Shown here one piece after another: positions 51,401 to 60,117 of a stretch of DNA of 64,000 nucleotides (positions are counted from its first letter, which is position 1; the number at the start of each line of letters is the position of its first letter). Source of the DNA: Glaesserella sp041814905. Its GTDB lineage: Bacteria > Pseudomonadota > Gammaproteobacteria > Enterobacterales > Pasteurellaceae. A program made the translations under genes and the position numbers. Where the stretch lies: positions 1 to 64,000 of the forward strand of contig NZ_JBGXYA010000009.1 of assembly GCF_041814905.1 (NCBI RefSeq). Reading direction: 5' to 3'. The notes under the pieces were generated by a model. The model was not told the DNA's origin. It did not search any database and saw only the letters and a program-made list of their open reading frames with translations.

Positions 51401-52036
51401 TCAAAGAAATAGCGATAAATGCTGCAACCAATTTTCCAACGCACGTTTAATATCCGCTGAAACTTGTTCCATCGGCTGCTCGGCGTCAATAATTACCGCT
51501 TTCGGATTATGTTGGGTCAATACCAGATAACGCTCACGGGTACGGTGGAAAAAGTCGATGTCGAGTTGCTCAATACGATCTAACGCCCCACGTCCCCTTG
51601 CTCGTTCCAACCCAATTGACGGTTCAATATCAAGGTAGATCGTAAAATCAGGTTCAAAATCACCTAAAATCACCGAGCCCACATTATCCACCAGATCTGC
51701 CAACCCTCGCCCACCACCTTGATAGGCTTGGCTTGACATATTGTGACGATCGCCGACCACCCATTTTCCTGTTGCCAATGCCGGCTGAATCACGGTTTCA
51801 ACTAACTGGGTGCGGGCTGCAAAAATCATTAAAACTTCGGCTTTATCCGTGGTATGTTCACCGTCTTTACCTTCTTTCCATAAATTGCGAAGTGCTTCAG
51901 CAATCGGCGTTCCACCCGGTTCTCGAGTGGTAATAAATTCAATACCGTGCGCCATTAAAGTTTCGCTCACAACACATTGTGCATTGCTTTTGCCAGCCCC
52001 TTCCAATCCTTCAATGACAATAAATTTTCCACGCAT
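51401..52036 (-). CDS. tmk: Thymidylate kinase
   Basis: This 211-residue P-loop kinase has EGLEGAGKSN (11-18 region), TREPGGTPIAEALR with the DRx-type ERARGRGALDRIE lid (arginines in the lid as in E. coli type II), and GDRHNMSSQAYQGGGR. It phosphorylates dTMP to dTDP. The start overlaps the mltG stop by 1 nt (TAATG). A second coupling follows with holB. Confidence 0.97.
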   Translation of the reverse strand: MRGKFIVIEGLEGAGKSNAQCVVSETLMAHGIEFITTREPGGTPIAEALRNLWKEGKDGEHTTDKAEVLMIFAARTQLVETVIQPALATGKWVVGDRHNMSSQAYQGGGRGLADLVDNVGSVILGDFEPDFTIYLDIEPSIGLERARGRGALDRIEQLDIDFFHRTRERYLVLTQHNPKAVIIDAEQPMEQVSADIKRALENWLQHLSLFL

Positions 52037-53070
52037 TATTTGTTCTCACTCTTTTTATTTCGCTCAATTTGGATCCACTCTCGCACCGCTTTATTGTGTT
52101 CATCTAAGGTACGACTGAATTTATGTCCGCCCGAACCGTCCGCCACAAAATAGAAATAAGGCGTACTGTCAGGCTGTGCCGTCGCCTTAATCGAAGCCTC
52201 ACTCGGCATTGCAATCGGTGTCGGCGGTAAGCCATCAATTACATAAGTATTATAAGGCGTAGGTTCAAGCAGATCTTTTTTACGAATGTTTCCGTCATAT
52301 TTATCACCCAAACCGTAAATGACGGTCGGATCGGTTTGTAGTTTCCAACCGTCACGCAGACGATTAATAAAGACCGAAGCGACTTGCGGGCGCTCGCTTG
52401 CCACGCCGGTTTCTTTCTCTACAATCGAAGCTAAAATCAGCATTTCATACGGCGTTTTAAGCGGTAAATTTTCCGCCCGATTTTGCCAAGCTTGTTCTAA
52501 CGCTTTTTGCTGTTTTTGATAGGCTCGTTTCAGCACCTCTATGTCTTTTGAATAAGGGACATAACTATAAGTATCCGGAGCAAACCATCCTTCTAACTTT
52601 TCATGAGGTACACCAAGCAATTTAGCAATTTCCGCTTCACTTTTACCCGTTAAGGTTTGCTCTAAATAACGCGCTTTCGTCAGCTGCTCCCGCCAAGTAT
52701 TAAATGTTTTTCCTTCAATAAATTGTACGTTTAGCTGAACTTCTTTACCACTGTTGAAATGCTGTAACAGTTCTTGCAACGAGTTTATTCCGTTCAACGA
52801 ATAAACCCCCGCTTTGAAATTACTGAGCTCAGGGTGTAAACGGATCAAATAAGGCAATAAGTCAATATCCGAGCTGTTGATGATACCCTGCTCTTTCAAT
52901 AGATTCGCCAGCTTTTGGCTTGATGTGCCTTTTTCAAGGACAAATAATTGGTCCGGTGTGGTTGTTACCGCTTGGTTAGCTAACGTATCCAGCTTTTGCC
53001 ATACATAAACGGCTCCGCCCGCTGCGACAATAAAAACTAACCCTATGATAAATAAAAACTTTTTAAACAT
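52036..53070 (-). CDS. mltG: Endolytic murein transglycosylase MltG (YceG)
   Basis: This 344-residue inner-membrane protein has one TM segment (FLFIIGLVFIVAAGGAVYVW), a LysM-like small domain (LFVLEKGTSSQKLANLL) and the YceG catalytic domain with ILASIVEKETGVASERPQVA (Glu essential), TDPTVIYG and the NTYVIDGLPPTPIAMPS segment. It cleaves nascent peptidoglycan and is thought to set glycan chain length. It leads the mltG-tmk-holB operon; pabC, often upstream elsewhere, is absent. Confidence 0.96.
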   Translation of the reverse strand: MFKKFLFIIGLVFIVAAGGAVYVWQKLDTLANQAVTTTPDQLFVLEKGTSSQKLANLLKEQGIINSSDIDLLPYLIRLHPELSNFKAGVYSLNGINSLQELLQHFNSGKEVQLNVQFIEGKTFNTWREQLTKARYLEQTLTGKSEAEIAKLLGVPHEKLEGWFAPDTYSYVPYSKDIEVLKRAYQKQQKALEQAWQNRAENLPLKTPYEMLILASIVEKETGVASERPQVASVFINRLRDGWKLQTDPTVIYGLGDKYDGNIRKKDLLEPTPYNTYVIDGLPPTPIAMPSEASIKATAQPDSTPYFYFVADGSGGHKFSRTLDEHNKAVREWIQIERNKKSENK

Positions 53071-53311
53071 TATTTTAAATCACTCAAAAATAAAAGGAGA
53101 TAAACCTTACTATAACACCACAGAAAAAGCTACGACAAGCGGTGAGATTTTCGGCAAAGTTTGCAAATTTTTCAAAATTTTGTAAGAGGATGAGTACTGG
53201 GGATGACAAATAATTACGCAAAAGACCATATAATAATTGTGGCTAATTGCTATTTTTCTGTTTTTTAAATTTTTTAGTTCATTGTTGTGTGTTTAAAATA
53301 GGAGAAACCCC

Positions 53312-56098
53312 ATGGAAAAATATCCCTTCCATAAAACCCTTATTGTGATTGCATTAGGTTCCCTCACCTTTTCCCTGTCAGCGCAAGAACAAGAAGCTGA
53401 AACTGCTTCAACGATAAATCCTCATGAAACCATCGGGCTGACCGAAGCGCTCAGCCAAAAGTACAGTGGCAAAAATGTGCGAATAGGTATCGTCGACAGC
53501 GGATATTTAGTCGAGCATCCGCTGGTCAACCGTAGCAAATTAAATTTAATCAAATTTACCTTGGACAATCTTCAAGGCAAAACCGAAACCTTCGACCCCG
53601 CACATTACGAAATTGAAGTCGAGCAGACAGAAAACGGAAAAAAAGAGGTTTATAATCAGCACGGAGGGCAAGTTGCCGGTACTATCGGAGCCGTTGCGGA
53701 CTCGAATAGTGCATATCGTGGCGGTATCGCACCGCAAGCCGATCTGTATATTGCCACGACGGAGGCCAAAAATGAGCCGGAAATTTCCCCTTCCGAACCG
53801 GACAGCCCTGAATCGGAAGAAAAGAAAATCACGTCCTTACTGTTAGACAACGATGAAGACAACCGTCAATTGCGCAGAGTGCTTTCCACCGCGCTATCCA
53901 AAGTTGCTGAAAATAAGCCGTTTGCAATTAATAACAGTTGGAACGAAGATCCACAGGATGATACCGTACAAGAGGTCGATCAACGTTATAAAGCCGGGAT
54001 TATGCAGGCAAAAGAGAATGTACTCCTCAACACCATTAAATCTATTGCTCAAAAACAAACATTACTGGTTTTTGCTGCCGGTAATGAAAAAAAACGGCAA
54101 CCGGGTATTATCGCCGCGTTACCACGTTATCTTCCTGAATTAGAGCCTTATTATTTATCGGTTGTTGCGGTAGACACCGATAAAAATTTGGAAACTTATT
54201 CCAATCACTGCGGCGTATCCAAACAATGGTGTATTGCCGCTCCCGGTACCTTTACCTTGATTAATACGGAAGGTGCCGATACACGTAAAAAAATAGACGG
54301 ACTCGCCACAGAATCCGGTACATCCTATGCGGCACCGGTGGTCACAGGCTCCCTAGCATTGTTGAAAGAGCGTTTTGCTTATTTTACTCCGACTCAAATT
54401 CGAGATACTTTGCTCACCACCGCCGAAGATTTAGGTGAAAAAGGCGTCGACGACCAATATGGTTGGGGATTAATCGACATCCGAAAAGCCTTGAACGGAC
54501 CCGCGCAATTATTACGGGACGAAACATTCACCGTCACACAACATGACACATGGTCGAATGATTTAACCGGTAACTTCCGTTTTACCAAACAAGGTAAAGG
54601 CAACCTGACTCTTCGTGGTAATACTCAACTTCATACGATCAACAACCTTGAAGGGCGCATTAATCTCACCGGTAAAACCACTGCTTCCCAATTACATAAT
54701 CAAGCAACATTATCCATTGCCGATGTCACCGTGACGGAAAGATATCAAGCTTCCCCGAACAGTACATTAATCCTCAACGGTTCAGCAGGGATCACGGCGA
54801 AAGATAACGCCGACATCATATTAGCCGGTAAACTTACCGTTGCCGAAAACAGATTGAGTAACGCGGTTAGCGGAACCAACAATACATTACTCACCTTACA
54901 GGATAAAGCGAATTATCAAGGCGGATTTACTCAACTGACCCCGAGCCAAACGCTCAAAAGTAAAGGGCTACGCCAAGATATTTATTTTACCGATAACGGT
55001 ATTACGCTTAAAGTCAATAAAGAGGAGACTTTCCGTGATCCGAGCGCAAGCCACGATGCTCAAACCGGTTTGACGTTACTGAATAAATTGCGTGATACGC
55101 CGACGGCATGGCGTAAAGGGTTCTATAATAATTGGTTGCAAACCGCCATTGAAAACGGGAATCTACAAAACCTGCACTATGCAGTGACCAATACACTCTA
55201 CGCAAACAGTTTGGATTTCCTCCGTCATACCGGTTCGGCGCAACTGATCAATACCCACGCCATACTAAACGATCACCAATATTTAGCACCCCATAGCACG
55301 AAACTATGGTTAAATAATCACAACGCCAAACACAAATCGATTAACACACCGTCTGCGGACAAAATGAGCGGTAAAACGCATCAAACCGAATTCGGACTTG
55401 CGCATCGTTTGAATGATGATCTGCTATTTTCCGCCAATATCCATCACCAAAGATCAACCTTTGAAAAATCAGCCGCATCCGCCGACATCAAACAAATGTA
55501 CCTCAATGGTGGTATACGCTATCAACCGTCGAAAGATTGGTTTATCGGAACCTCCGCCCATTTCGGCAACGTCCGCTATCATCAAAAACGTGAGTTTAAC
55601 GGCTCGACGCTCGGTAAAGCGGATAACAAAGGATGGCTGTTCGGTGCCGAAGCCCGTTTAGGGAAAAACATATTATTCAAAGACGGCTGGATGCTGGAAC
55701 CGAGCGTTGGCTTGCAAGCGGTTCGTTTGACCATGAAATCGTTGAAAGAAACCGGAGAATTGCCTATCTCGACGCGGTCTTTCAAAACAACGGATACCAA
55801 TGCACTTGCCGCCGTTCAAGTGAAAAAAACCTTTGAACCGGGAAGCTGGAAAATCAGCCCGACATTGAATATCAGCTATATTCGCCGCTTAAATGCCGGT
55901 GCTACGCAAATGTCTAGTCATATAAACGGCATTCGTTTCAACAATAAGGCAAGCCTGTTTCACAAACATCATCTCCATACCGAGCTGGGCGTGATGTTTG
56001 AGAAAAATCATTGGACGTTGGCGACAAGTTTCGGTCAAAGCTGGTTCAATAACGGCATATCGGCACAAGGCAATGCCAAAATTACCTATCGGTTCTGA
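53312..56098 (+). CDS. aasP: Subtilisin-like autotransporter serine protease (AasP type)
   Basis: This 928-residue protein has a signal peptide (1-24, cut near SLSA) and an S8 protease domain (about 40-395) with Asp62 (GIVDSGY), His117 (NQHGGQVAG), oxyanion Asn258 (AAGNEK) and Ser338 (GTSYAAP). A beta-helical passenger (about 405-580) and linker follow, then a C-terminal autotransporter barrel (about 665-928) ending in ITYRF. The size (about 103 kDa) and layout match AasP of A. pleuropneumoniae, a homologue of NalP and Ssa1 that releases surface proteins. No lipobox is present, unlike NalP. A TATAAT (53229-53234) lies upstream. Confidence 0.9.
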   Translation: MEKYPFHKTLIVIALGSLTFSLSAQEQEAETASTINPHETIGLTEALSQKYSGKNVRIGIVDSGYLVEHPLVNRSKLNLIKFTLDNLQGKTETFDPAHYEIEVEQTENGKKEVYNQHGGQVAGTIGAVADSNSAYRGGIAPQADLYIATTEAKNEPEISPSEPDSPESEEKKITSLLLDNDEDNRQLRRVLSTALSKVAENKPFAINNSWNEDPQDDTVQEVDQRYKAGIMQAKENVLLNTIKSIAQKQTLLVFAAGNEKKRQPGIIAALPRYLPELEPYYLSVVAVDTDKNLETYSNHCGVSKQWCIAAPGTFTLINTEGADTRKKIDGLATESGTSYAAPVVTGSLALLKERFAYFTPTQIRDTLLTTAEDLGEKGVDDQYGWGLIDIRKALNGPAQLLRDETFTVTQHDTWSNDLTGNFRFTKQGKGNLTLRGNTQLHTINNLEGRINLTGKTTASQLHNQATLSIADVTVTERYQASPNSTLILNGSAGITAKDNADIILAGKLTVAENRLSNAVSGTNNTLLTLQDKANYQGGFTQLTPSQTLKSKGLRQDIYFTDNGITLKVNKEETFRDPSASHDAQTGLTLLNKLRDTPTAWRKGFYNNWLQTAIENGNLQNLHYAVTNTLYANSLDFLRHTGSAQLINTHAILNDHQYLAPHSTKLWLNNHNAKHKSINTPSADKMSGKTHQTEFGLAHRLNDDLLFSANIHHQRSTFEKSAASADIKQMYLNGGIRYQPSKDWFIGTSAHFGNVRYHQKREFNGSTLGKADNKGWLFGAEARLGKNILFKDGWMLEPSVGLQAVRLTMKSLKETGELPISTRSFKTTDTNALAAVQVKKTFEPGSWKISPTLNISYIRRLNAGATQMSSHINGIRFNNKASLFHKHHLHTELGVMFEKNHWTLATSFGQSWFNNGISAQGNAKITYRF

Positions 56099-56129
56099 TT
56101 CAGCGGCAACGTGATTTGCATTAGTTATG

Positions 56130-56165
56130 CAGCTCATTCGAGAGATTGAATGGGCTGTTTTTTTA
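56130..56165 (+). terminator. aasP terminator
   Basis: CAGCTCATTC and GAATGGGCTG arms with a T7 run, 31 nt after the stop. Confidence 0.88.
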
Positions 56166-56225
56166 CACAACAACAAACAACAAGCGGTACGATATGCTCG
56201 ATTTTTTGCAAATTAATGAAATAAA

Positions 56226-56301
56226 TGGTGGGTCGTGAAGGATTCGAACCTTCGACCAACGGATTAAAAGTCCGCTGCTCTACCGACTGAGCTAACGACC
56301 C
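56226..56301 (-). tRNA. tRNA-Lys (TTT), copy 3 of 3
   Basis: This 76-nt gene on the minus strand reads GGGTCGTTAGCTCAG at its start, with anticodon loop CTTTTAA, T arm GGTTCGAATCC and encoded CCA. It is identical to the two upstream copies over the whole gene and is last in the transcript. Confidence 0.98.
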
Positions 56302-56323
56302 GTGTGGGAATGGAATTCTAAAG

Positions 56324-56399
56324 TGGTGGGTCGTGAAGGATTCGAACCTTCGACCAACGGATTAAAAGTCCGCTGCTCTACCGACTGAGCTAACGACCC
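56324..56399 (-). tRNA. tRNA-Lys (TTT), copy 2 of 3
   Basis: Identical to its neighbours over 76 nt with encoded CCA. The spacers of 22 and 23 nt differ from each other in sequence, so the copies are kept alike by selection or conversion and not by recent tandem duplication of the spacer. Confidence 0.98.
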
Positions 56400-56422
56400 T
56401 TTAGAAAGGACGCTGAATTAAG

Positions 56423-56498
56423 TGGTGGGTCGTGAAGGATTCGAACCTTCGACCAACGGATTAAAAGTCCGCTGCTCTACCGACTGAGCTAACGACCC
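56423..56498 (-). tRNA. tRNA-Lys (TTT), copy 1 of 3
   Basis: First gene of the leftward tRNA-Lys operon, with 76 nt and encoded CCA. A promoter is visible 24 nt upstream. Confidence 0.98.
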
Positions 56499-56521
56499 CT
56501 TAATTTGCGTAACGGAGGCAT

Positions 56522-56549
56522 ATCATACGGATTTTAAAGGTTCGATCAA
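56522..56549 (-). promoter_or_regulatory. tRNA-Lys operon promoter
   Basis: On the minus strand TTGATC, a 16-nt spacer, TATGAT and a GC-containing discriminator (GCCTCCG) precede the first tRNA. This is typical of a stable-RNA promoter. Confidence 0.7.
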
Positions 56550-56604
56550 CCTTTTTTTTCTTTTTTTAAATTATTTGCATAGTTTGCAAACGATTTAGAA
56601 AATG

Positions 56605-56649
56605 CAAGCGGTGCGATCTTGCAAAAAATTTGCAAAATCGCACCGCTTG
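56605..56649 (-). terminator. tpiA terminator made of opposed uptake signals
   Basis: Two 21-nt arms (56605-56625 and 56629-56649) pair with one mismatch around an AAA loop. The right arm holds the perfect core 56642-56650, and the left arm starts GCAAGCGGT. It lies 13 nt after tpiA. Confidence 0.8.
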
Positions 56650-56662
56650 TCAACGGATAGAA

Positions 56663-57454
56663 TTACGCTTTCGCTTTTTCAGCCGCTTTCACGATGACCG
56701 CAAAGGCTGGAGCTTTCAGTGACGCACCGCCCACTAACGCACCGTCAATGTCCGGTTGGGTGAATAATTCCGCCGCATTGGCATCATTTACCGAACCGCC
56801 GTATTGGATAATCACTTGATCCGCCACCGCTTGTGACTGTTTGGCAATGTGACTGCGAATGAAAGCGTGAACCGCCTGCGCTTGTGCCGGAGTTGCCGAT
56901 TTACCGGTACCGATCGCCCATACCGGTTCGTACGCAATCACTGCACCATTGAACGCTTCTGCACCTAAGGTGTTTAAGACCGCGTCCAATTGACGCGCAC
57001 ATACTGCTTCGGTTTGACCTGCTTCGTTTTCCGCTTCGGTTTCACCGATACATAACACCGGCACTAAACCCGCTTCTTTTAATGCCGCAAATTTTTTCGC
57101 GATAAATTCATCGCTCTCTTTGTGATAAGTACGACGCTCAGAGTGACCGATAATGATATATTTCGCCCCGAAATCTTTTAACATTGCGGTTGAAATATCG
57201 CCGGTGAAAGCACCTTGCACGTTCACATCGACGTTTTGTGCGCCTAATGCAATGATTTTTTTGGTTGAACAATCACAGCCGCAGCTGGCTAATGCCGCTT
57301 CCGCTTCCGCTAAATACATTACCGGCGGAGCGATTGCCACATCACAACCCGTTACTCCATCAAGTTCTCTTTTTAAGCCTTCCACTAATTCTTTCGTGAA
57401 TGCTTTGCTACCGTTTAATTTCCAGTTACCCATTACTAACGGACGACGTGCCAT
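56663..57454 (-). CDS. tpiA: Triosephosphate isomerase
   Basis: This 263-residue TIM barrel has GNWKLNG (catalytic Lys12), IIGHSERR (His near 103), the active-site AYEPVWAIGTG (Glu near 175) and the phosphate-binding YGGSVN and GALVGGASL. It interconverts dihydroxyacetone phosphate and glyceraldehyde 3-phosphate. An uptake signal sits in the coding region (56826) and another upstream (57486). Monocistronic by the look of it. Confidence 0.98.
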   Translation of the reverse strand: MARRPLVMGNWKLNGSKAFTKELVEGLKRELDGVTGCDVAIAPPVMYLAEAEAALASCGCDCSTKKIIALGAQNVDVNVQGAFTGDISTAMLKDFGAKYIIIGHSERRTYHKESDEFIAKKFAALKEAGLVPVLCIGETEAENEAGQTEAVCARQLDAVLNTLGAEAFNGAVIAYEPVWAIGTGKSATPAQAQAVHAFIRSHIAKQSQAVADQVIIQYGGSVNDANAAELFTQPDIDGALVGGASLKAPAFAVIVKAAEKAKA

Positions 57455-57655
57455 TGTGTTTCTCCTATGTGAGTTAAAAATAAATACAAGCGGTACGAAC
57501 TATAGCAAATTTTGCAAAAGAATTTGATGATTTTCGTCAGAATTTGCTCATCTAAATGGCGATAATCTTCACTAAACGACAAATCTTTAGCAAAATCATC
57601 GTGTAAACAAAATAATGAAATGAAAAAACAGCATTTCGTCGAGCTAAAATTACGT

Positions 57656-57714
57656 TATAATTGCCAACAATTTAGGCTAAACATAAAAAGGCACTTACAT
57701 CAGTGCCTTTTTTA
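57656..57714 (+). promoter_or_regulatory. truD leader: -10 box followed by a terminator-like hairpin
   Basis: TATAAT (57656-57661) is followed about 25 nt later by AAAAGGCACT-TACATC-AGTGCCTTTT and a T run (57686-57712), ending 12 nt before the truD ATG. No gene precedes it on this strand, so it is either an attenuator, a short RNA gene, or the terminator of an unseen RNA. The -35 is poor. The rest of 57455-57655 holds an uptake signal and nothing else recognised. Confidence 0.55.
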
Positions 57715-57725
57715 ATGGGATTTTG

Positions 57726-58742
57726 ATGAACAAACTTAACTATCTTTTTGCAGAGCCGTTACAAGCGGGTCGTTTGAAAGCGGAATTTGCAGATTTTATC
57801 GTGAAAGAAGAATTGGGCTACCCACTTAGCGGTGAAGGTGAATTTGTCGCTGTAAAGATCCGTAAAACCGATGCAAATACCTTGTTTGTCGGTGAAAAAT
57901 TGGCAGAATTCGCAAATCTTTCTGCGAAACAAATGAGCTATGCGGGACTCAAAGATCGCCATGCCGTGACGGAACAGTGGTTTTGCCTGCACTTAGCCGG
58001 CAAAGAAACGCCTGATTTTACTCAATTTCAGGCGGAAGGTGTGGAAGTGCTCGAGGTTACCCGCCATCATCGCAAAATCCGTATCGGCAGTTTAGCCGGC
58101 AATCATTTTGAGTTGTTCTTAAGAGACGTAAAAGAAAGCGACGATCTAACCGCTCGGTTGACGCAACTACAAGCGCTCGGTTTTCCGAATTATTTTACCG
58201 AACAGCGCTTCGGGCGTGACGGGCATAATTTAACCCAAGCGATGCGTTGGGCAAGTGGTGAGATCAGCATCAAAGATCGCAAAAAGCGCGGATTTTACCT
58301 CTCTGCCGCCCGCAGCGAGATCTTCAATTTGGTGGTCTCCGATCGAATCGCTCGAGGCTTAACGCAGCAGGTGATTGAGAATGATATTGTTCAACTGGCG
58401 GGTACAAACAGCTGGTTTGTCGCCCAAAAAGATGAGTTGGATGCACTCAACAAGCGGTTGGATTCGGGAGATATTTTACTAACCGCACCGTTAATCGGTG
58501 AGAATTCGTTAACCTTGACGGTTTCCGAATATGAACAACGCATTGTTGCCGAACAACACGCTTTGCTCGGCTTAATGACGCAAGAAAAAATGCAAGCGGC
58601 ACGGCGCGCAATGTTTTGTAAACCGCAGAACTTTCAATGGAAATTTGAGTCGGAAGGCTTACGTCTTTCTTTTTTCTTAGAGGCGGGAAGCTATGCAACC
58701 GGCTTAGTCAGAGAACTTATTCAAATTGAACAAGAACAATAA
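57726..58742 (+). CDS. truD: tRNA pseudouridine(13) synthase
   Basis: The ATG at 57726 gives 338 residues; the TTG just before it is not needed. The catalytic Asp lies in MSYAGLKDRHAVTEQWF. The RHHRKIRIGSLAGNHFEL, GFPNYFTEQRFGRDGHN and FYLSAARSEIFN blocks are TruD signatures. It makes pseudouridine 13 in tRNA-Glu. In E. coli and Haemophilus it lies with surE; here surE begins 14 nt after its stop. Confidence 0.97.
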   Translation: MNKLNYLFAEPLQAGRLKAEFADFIVKEELGYPLSGEGEFVAVKIRKTDANTLFVGEKLAEFANLSAKQMSYAGLKDRHAVTEQWFCLHLAGKETPDFTQFQAEGVEVLEVTRHHRKIRIGSLAGNHFELFLRDVKESDDLTARLTQLQALGFPNYFTEQRFGRDGHNLTQAMRWASGEISIKDRKKRGFYLSAARSEIFNLVVSDRIARGLTQQVIENDIVQLAGTNSWFVAQKDELDALNKRLDSGDILLTAPLIGENSLTLTVSEYEQRIVAEQHALLGLMTQEKMQAARRAMFCKPQNFQWKFESEGLRLSFFLEAGSYATGLVRELIQIEQEQ

Positions 58743-58755
58743 TTCAGAAAAGTGT

Positions 58756-59520
58756 ATGAACATTTTAGTCAGTAATGATGACGGCTTCCACGCCAACGGC
58801 ATTCAGTTTTTAGCCAAAATCTTACGCGAAGCGGGACATCAAGTTACCGTTATCGCCCCGGATCGCAATCGTAGCGCAGCATCCAGCTGCCTCACTTTAG
58901 TCGATCCGCTTCGGATCCATCAATTTGAAAACGGTGATTGTTCGATTATTGCCGGCACACCGGCGGATTGTGTCCATTTGGCCTTAAACGGTTTATTGAA
59001 TACGCCTTTCGATTTAGTGATTTCCGGTATTAATCACGGCGCAAATTTAGGCGATGACGTGGTTTACTCCGGTACTGTCGCAGCCGCATTAGAAGGGCGC
59101 CACTTACCGCTACCGTCCATTGCCGTATCACTTGTCGGTGACAATGGAGAGACCTATCTCTCGGAGAATTGCCATTTTGATACGGCGGCACGTGTGATTT
59201 TAGAATTATTACCTAAAATCAAAATCGGCATTATTCCTGCCCGCCAAGTCTTAAATGTGAATGTCCCGAACTTGCCTTATGATGCACTAAAAGGCATTCA
59301 AATTACTCGCTTGGGCACGCGTTCACCGTCGGCGGAGATTGTGAAATATCAAGATCCGCGCGGGCTGAATGTTTATTGGCTGGGCGCAAACGGAAAACCG
59401 GTCGATACCTCTGAAGGTACCGATTTTTACGCTATCGACAATCATTATGTGTCGATTACCCCAATTCAGGCAGATATGACTGCCCATCAATCCATCTCCG
59501 TACTAAACGAGGTATTTTAA
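58756..59520 (+). CDS. surE: 5'/3'-nucleotidase SurE
   Basis: The ATG at 58756 gives 254 residues (MNILVSNDDGFHANG, with metal ligands Asp8 and Asp9). The longer frame from 58726 overlaps truD and is rejected. APDRNRSAASSCLT, GTPADCVHLAL and SGINHGANLGDDVVYSGTVAAA are SurE motifs. It dephosphorylates nucleoside monophosphates and short polyphosphates. yqaA starts on the next base after its stop. Confidence 0.97.
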   Translation: MNILVSNDDGFHANGIQFLAKILREAGHQVTVIAPDRNRSAASSCLTLVDPLRIHQFENGDCSIIAGTPADCVHLALNGLLNTPFDLVISGINHGANLGDDVVYSGTVAAALEGRHLPLPSIAVSLVGDNGETYLSENCHFDTAARVILELLPKIKIGIIPARQVLNVNVPNLPYDALKGIQITRLGTRSPSAEIVKYQDPRGLNVYWLGANGKPVDTSEGTDFYAIDNHYVSITPIQADMTAHQSISVLNEVF

Positions 59521-60105
59521 ATGAAATTATTTGGCGCCATTTATGATAAAACCATGGAGTGGTCTAGGCACCGCTTAGCTGCATTTTGGCTGAGTTTCGT
59601 CAGTTTTATTGAAGCGATTTTCTTCCCGATTCCACCGGATGTTATGTTGATTCCTATGTCAATGAGTAAACCGCATATGGCGACGCGTTATGCGATATAC
59701 ACCACGATAGCGTCCGTACTGGGTGGGATCGTCGGTTACTTTATCGGTTATTTCGCTTTCGATTGGGTCAAAGGCATTATCTCGGACTGGGGCATGCAAG
59801 CCAATTTCGATCAAGCTATGATTTGGTTTGAAACTTGGGGCGTTGCTATTGTTTTTTTAGCGGGGTTCTCGCCAATTCCGTTTAAAGTGTTTACAATTTG
59901 CGCGGGCGTAATGCAGATGGCATTTCCGCCGTTTGTAATTACTGCGGCTATTTCTCGTTTTGCACGTTTTATCCTTGTGGCAAAATTATCTGCTTGGGGT
60001 GGCGAGAAATATGCAGATAAAATTCGTAGATCGATCGAACTTATCGGTTGGGGTACCGTTGCTGTTGCGGTTATCGCTTATCTTCTTTATACCTTATTTA
60101 ATTAG
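59521..60105 (+). CDS. YqaA/DedA-like VTT-domain membrane protein
   Basis: This 194-residue protein has several hydrophobic segments and the VTT/SNARE-associated pattern FFPIPPDVMLIPMSM, GGIVGYFIGYFAFDWV and LAGFSPIPFKVFTICAGVM. YqaA in E. coli is shorter (142). VTT proteins are linked to undecaprenyl phosphate or phospholipid recycling in other lineages; the role of this subgroup is unknown. It lies between surE and two LysM lipoproteins, an order I also recall for Haemophilus. Confidence 0.9.
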   Translation: MKLFGAIYDKTMEWSRHRLAAFWLSFVSFIEAIFFPIPPDVMLIPMSMSKPHMATRYAIYTTIASVLGGIVGYFIGYFAFDWVKGIISDWGMQANFDQAMIWFETWGVAIVFLAGFSPIPFKVFTICAGVMQMAFPPFVITAAISRFARFILVAKLSAWGGEKYADKIRRSIELIGWGTVAVAVIAYLLYTLFN

Positions 60106-60117
60106 GGACAACATTTT

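Noticed and set aside
53312..56098. Possible horizontal island around the autotransporter
   Set aside because: The flanks (mltG operon, tRNA-Lys, tpiA) are core genes with uptake signals. No integrase, direct repeats at the tRNA or composition break was seen.
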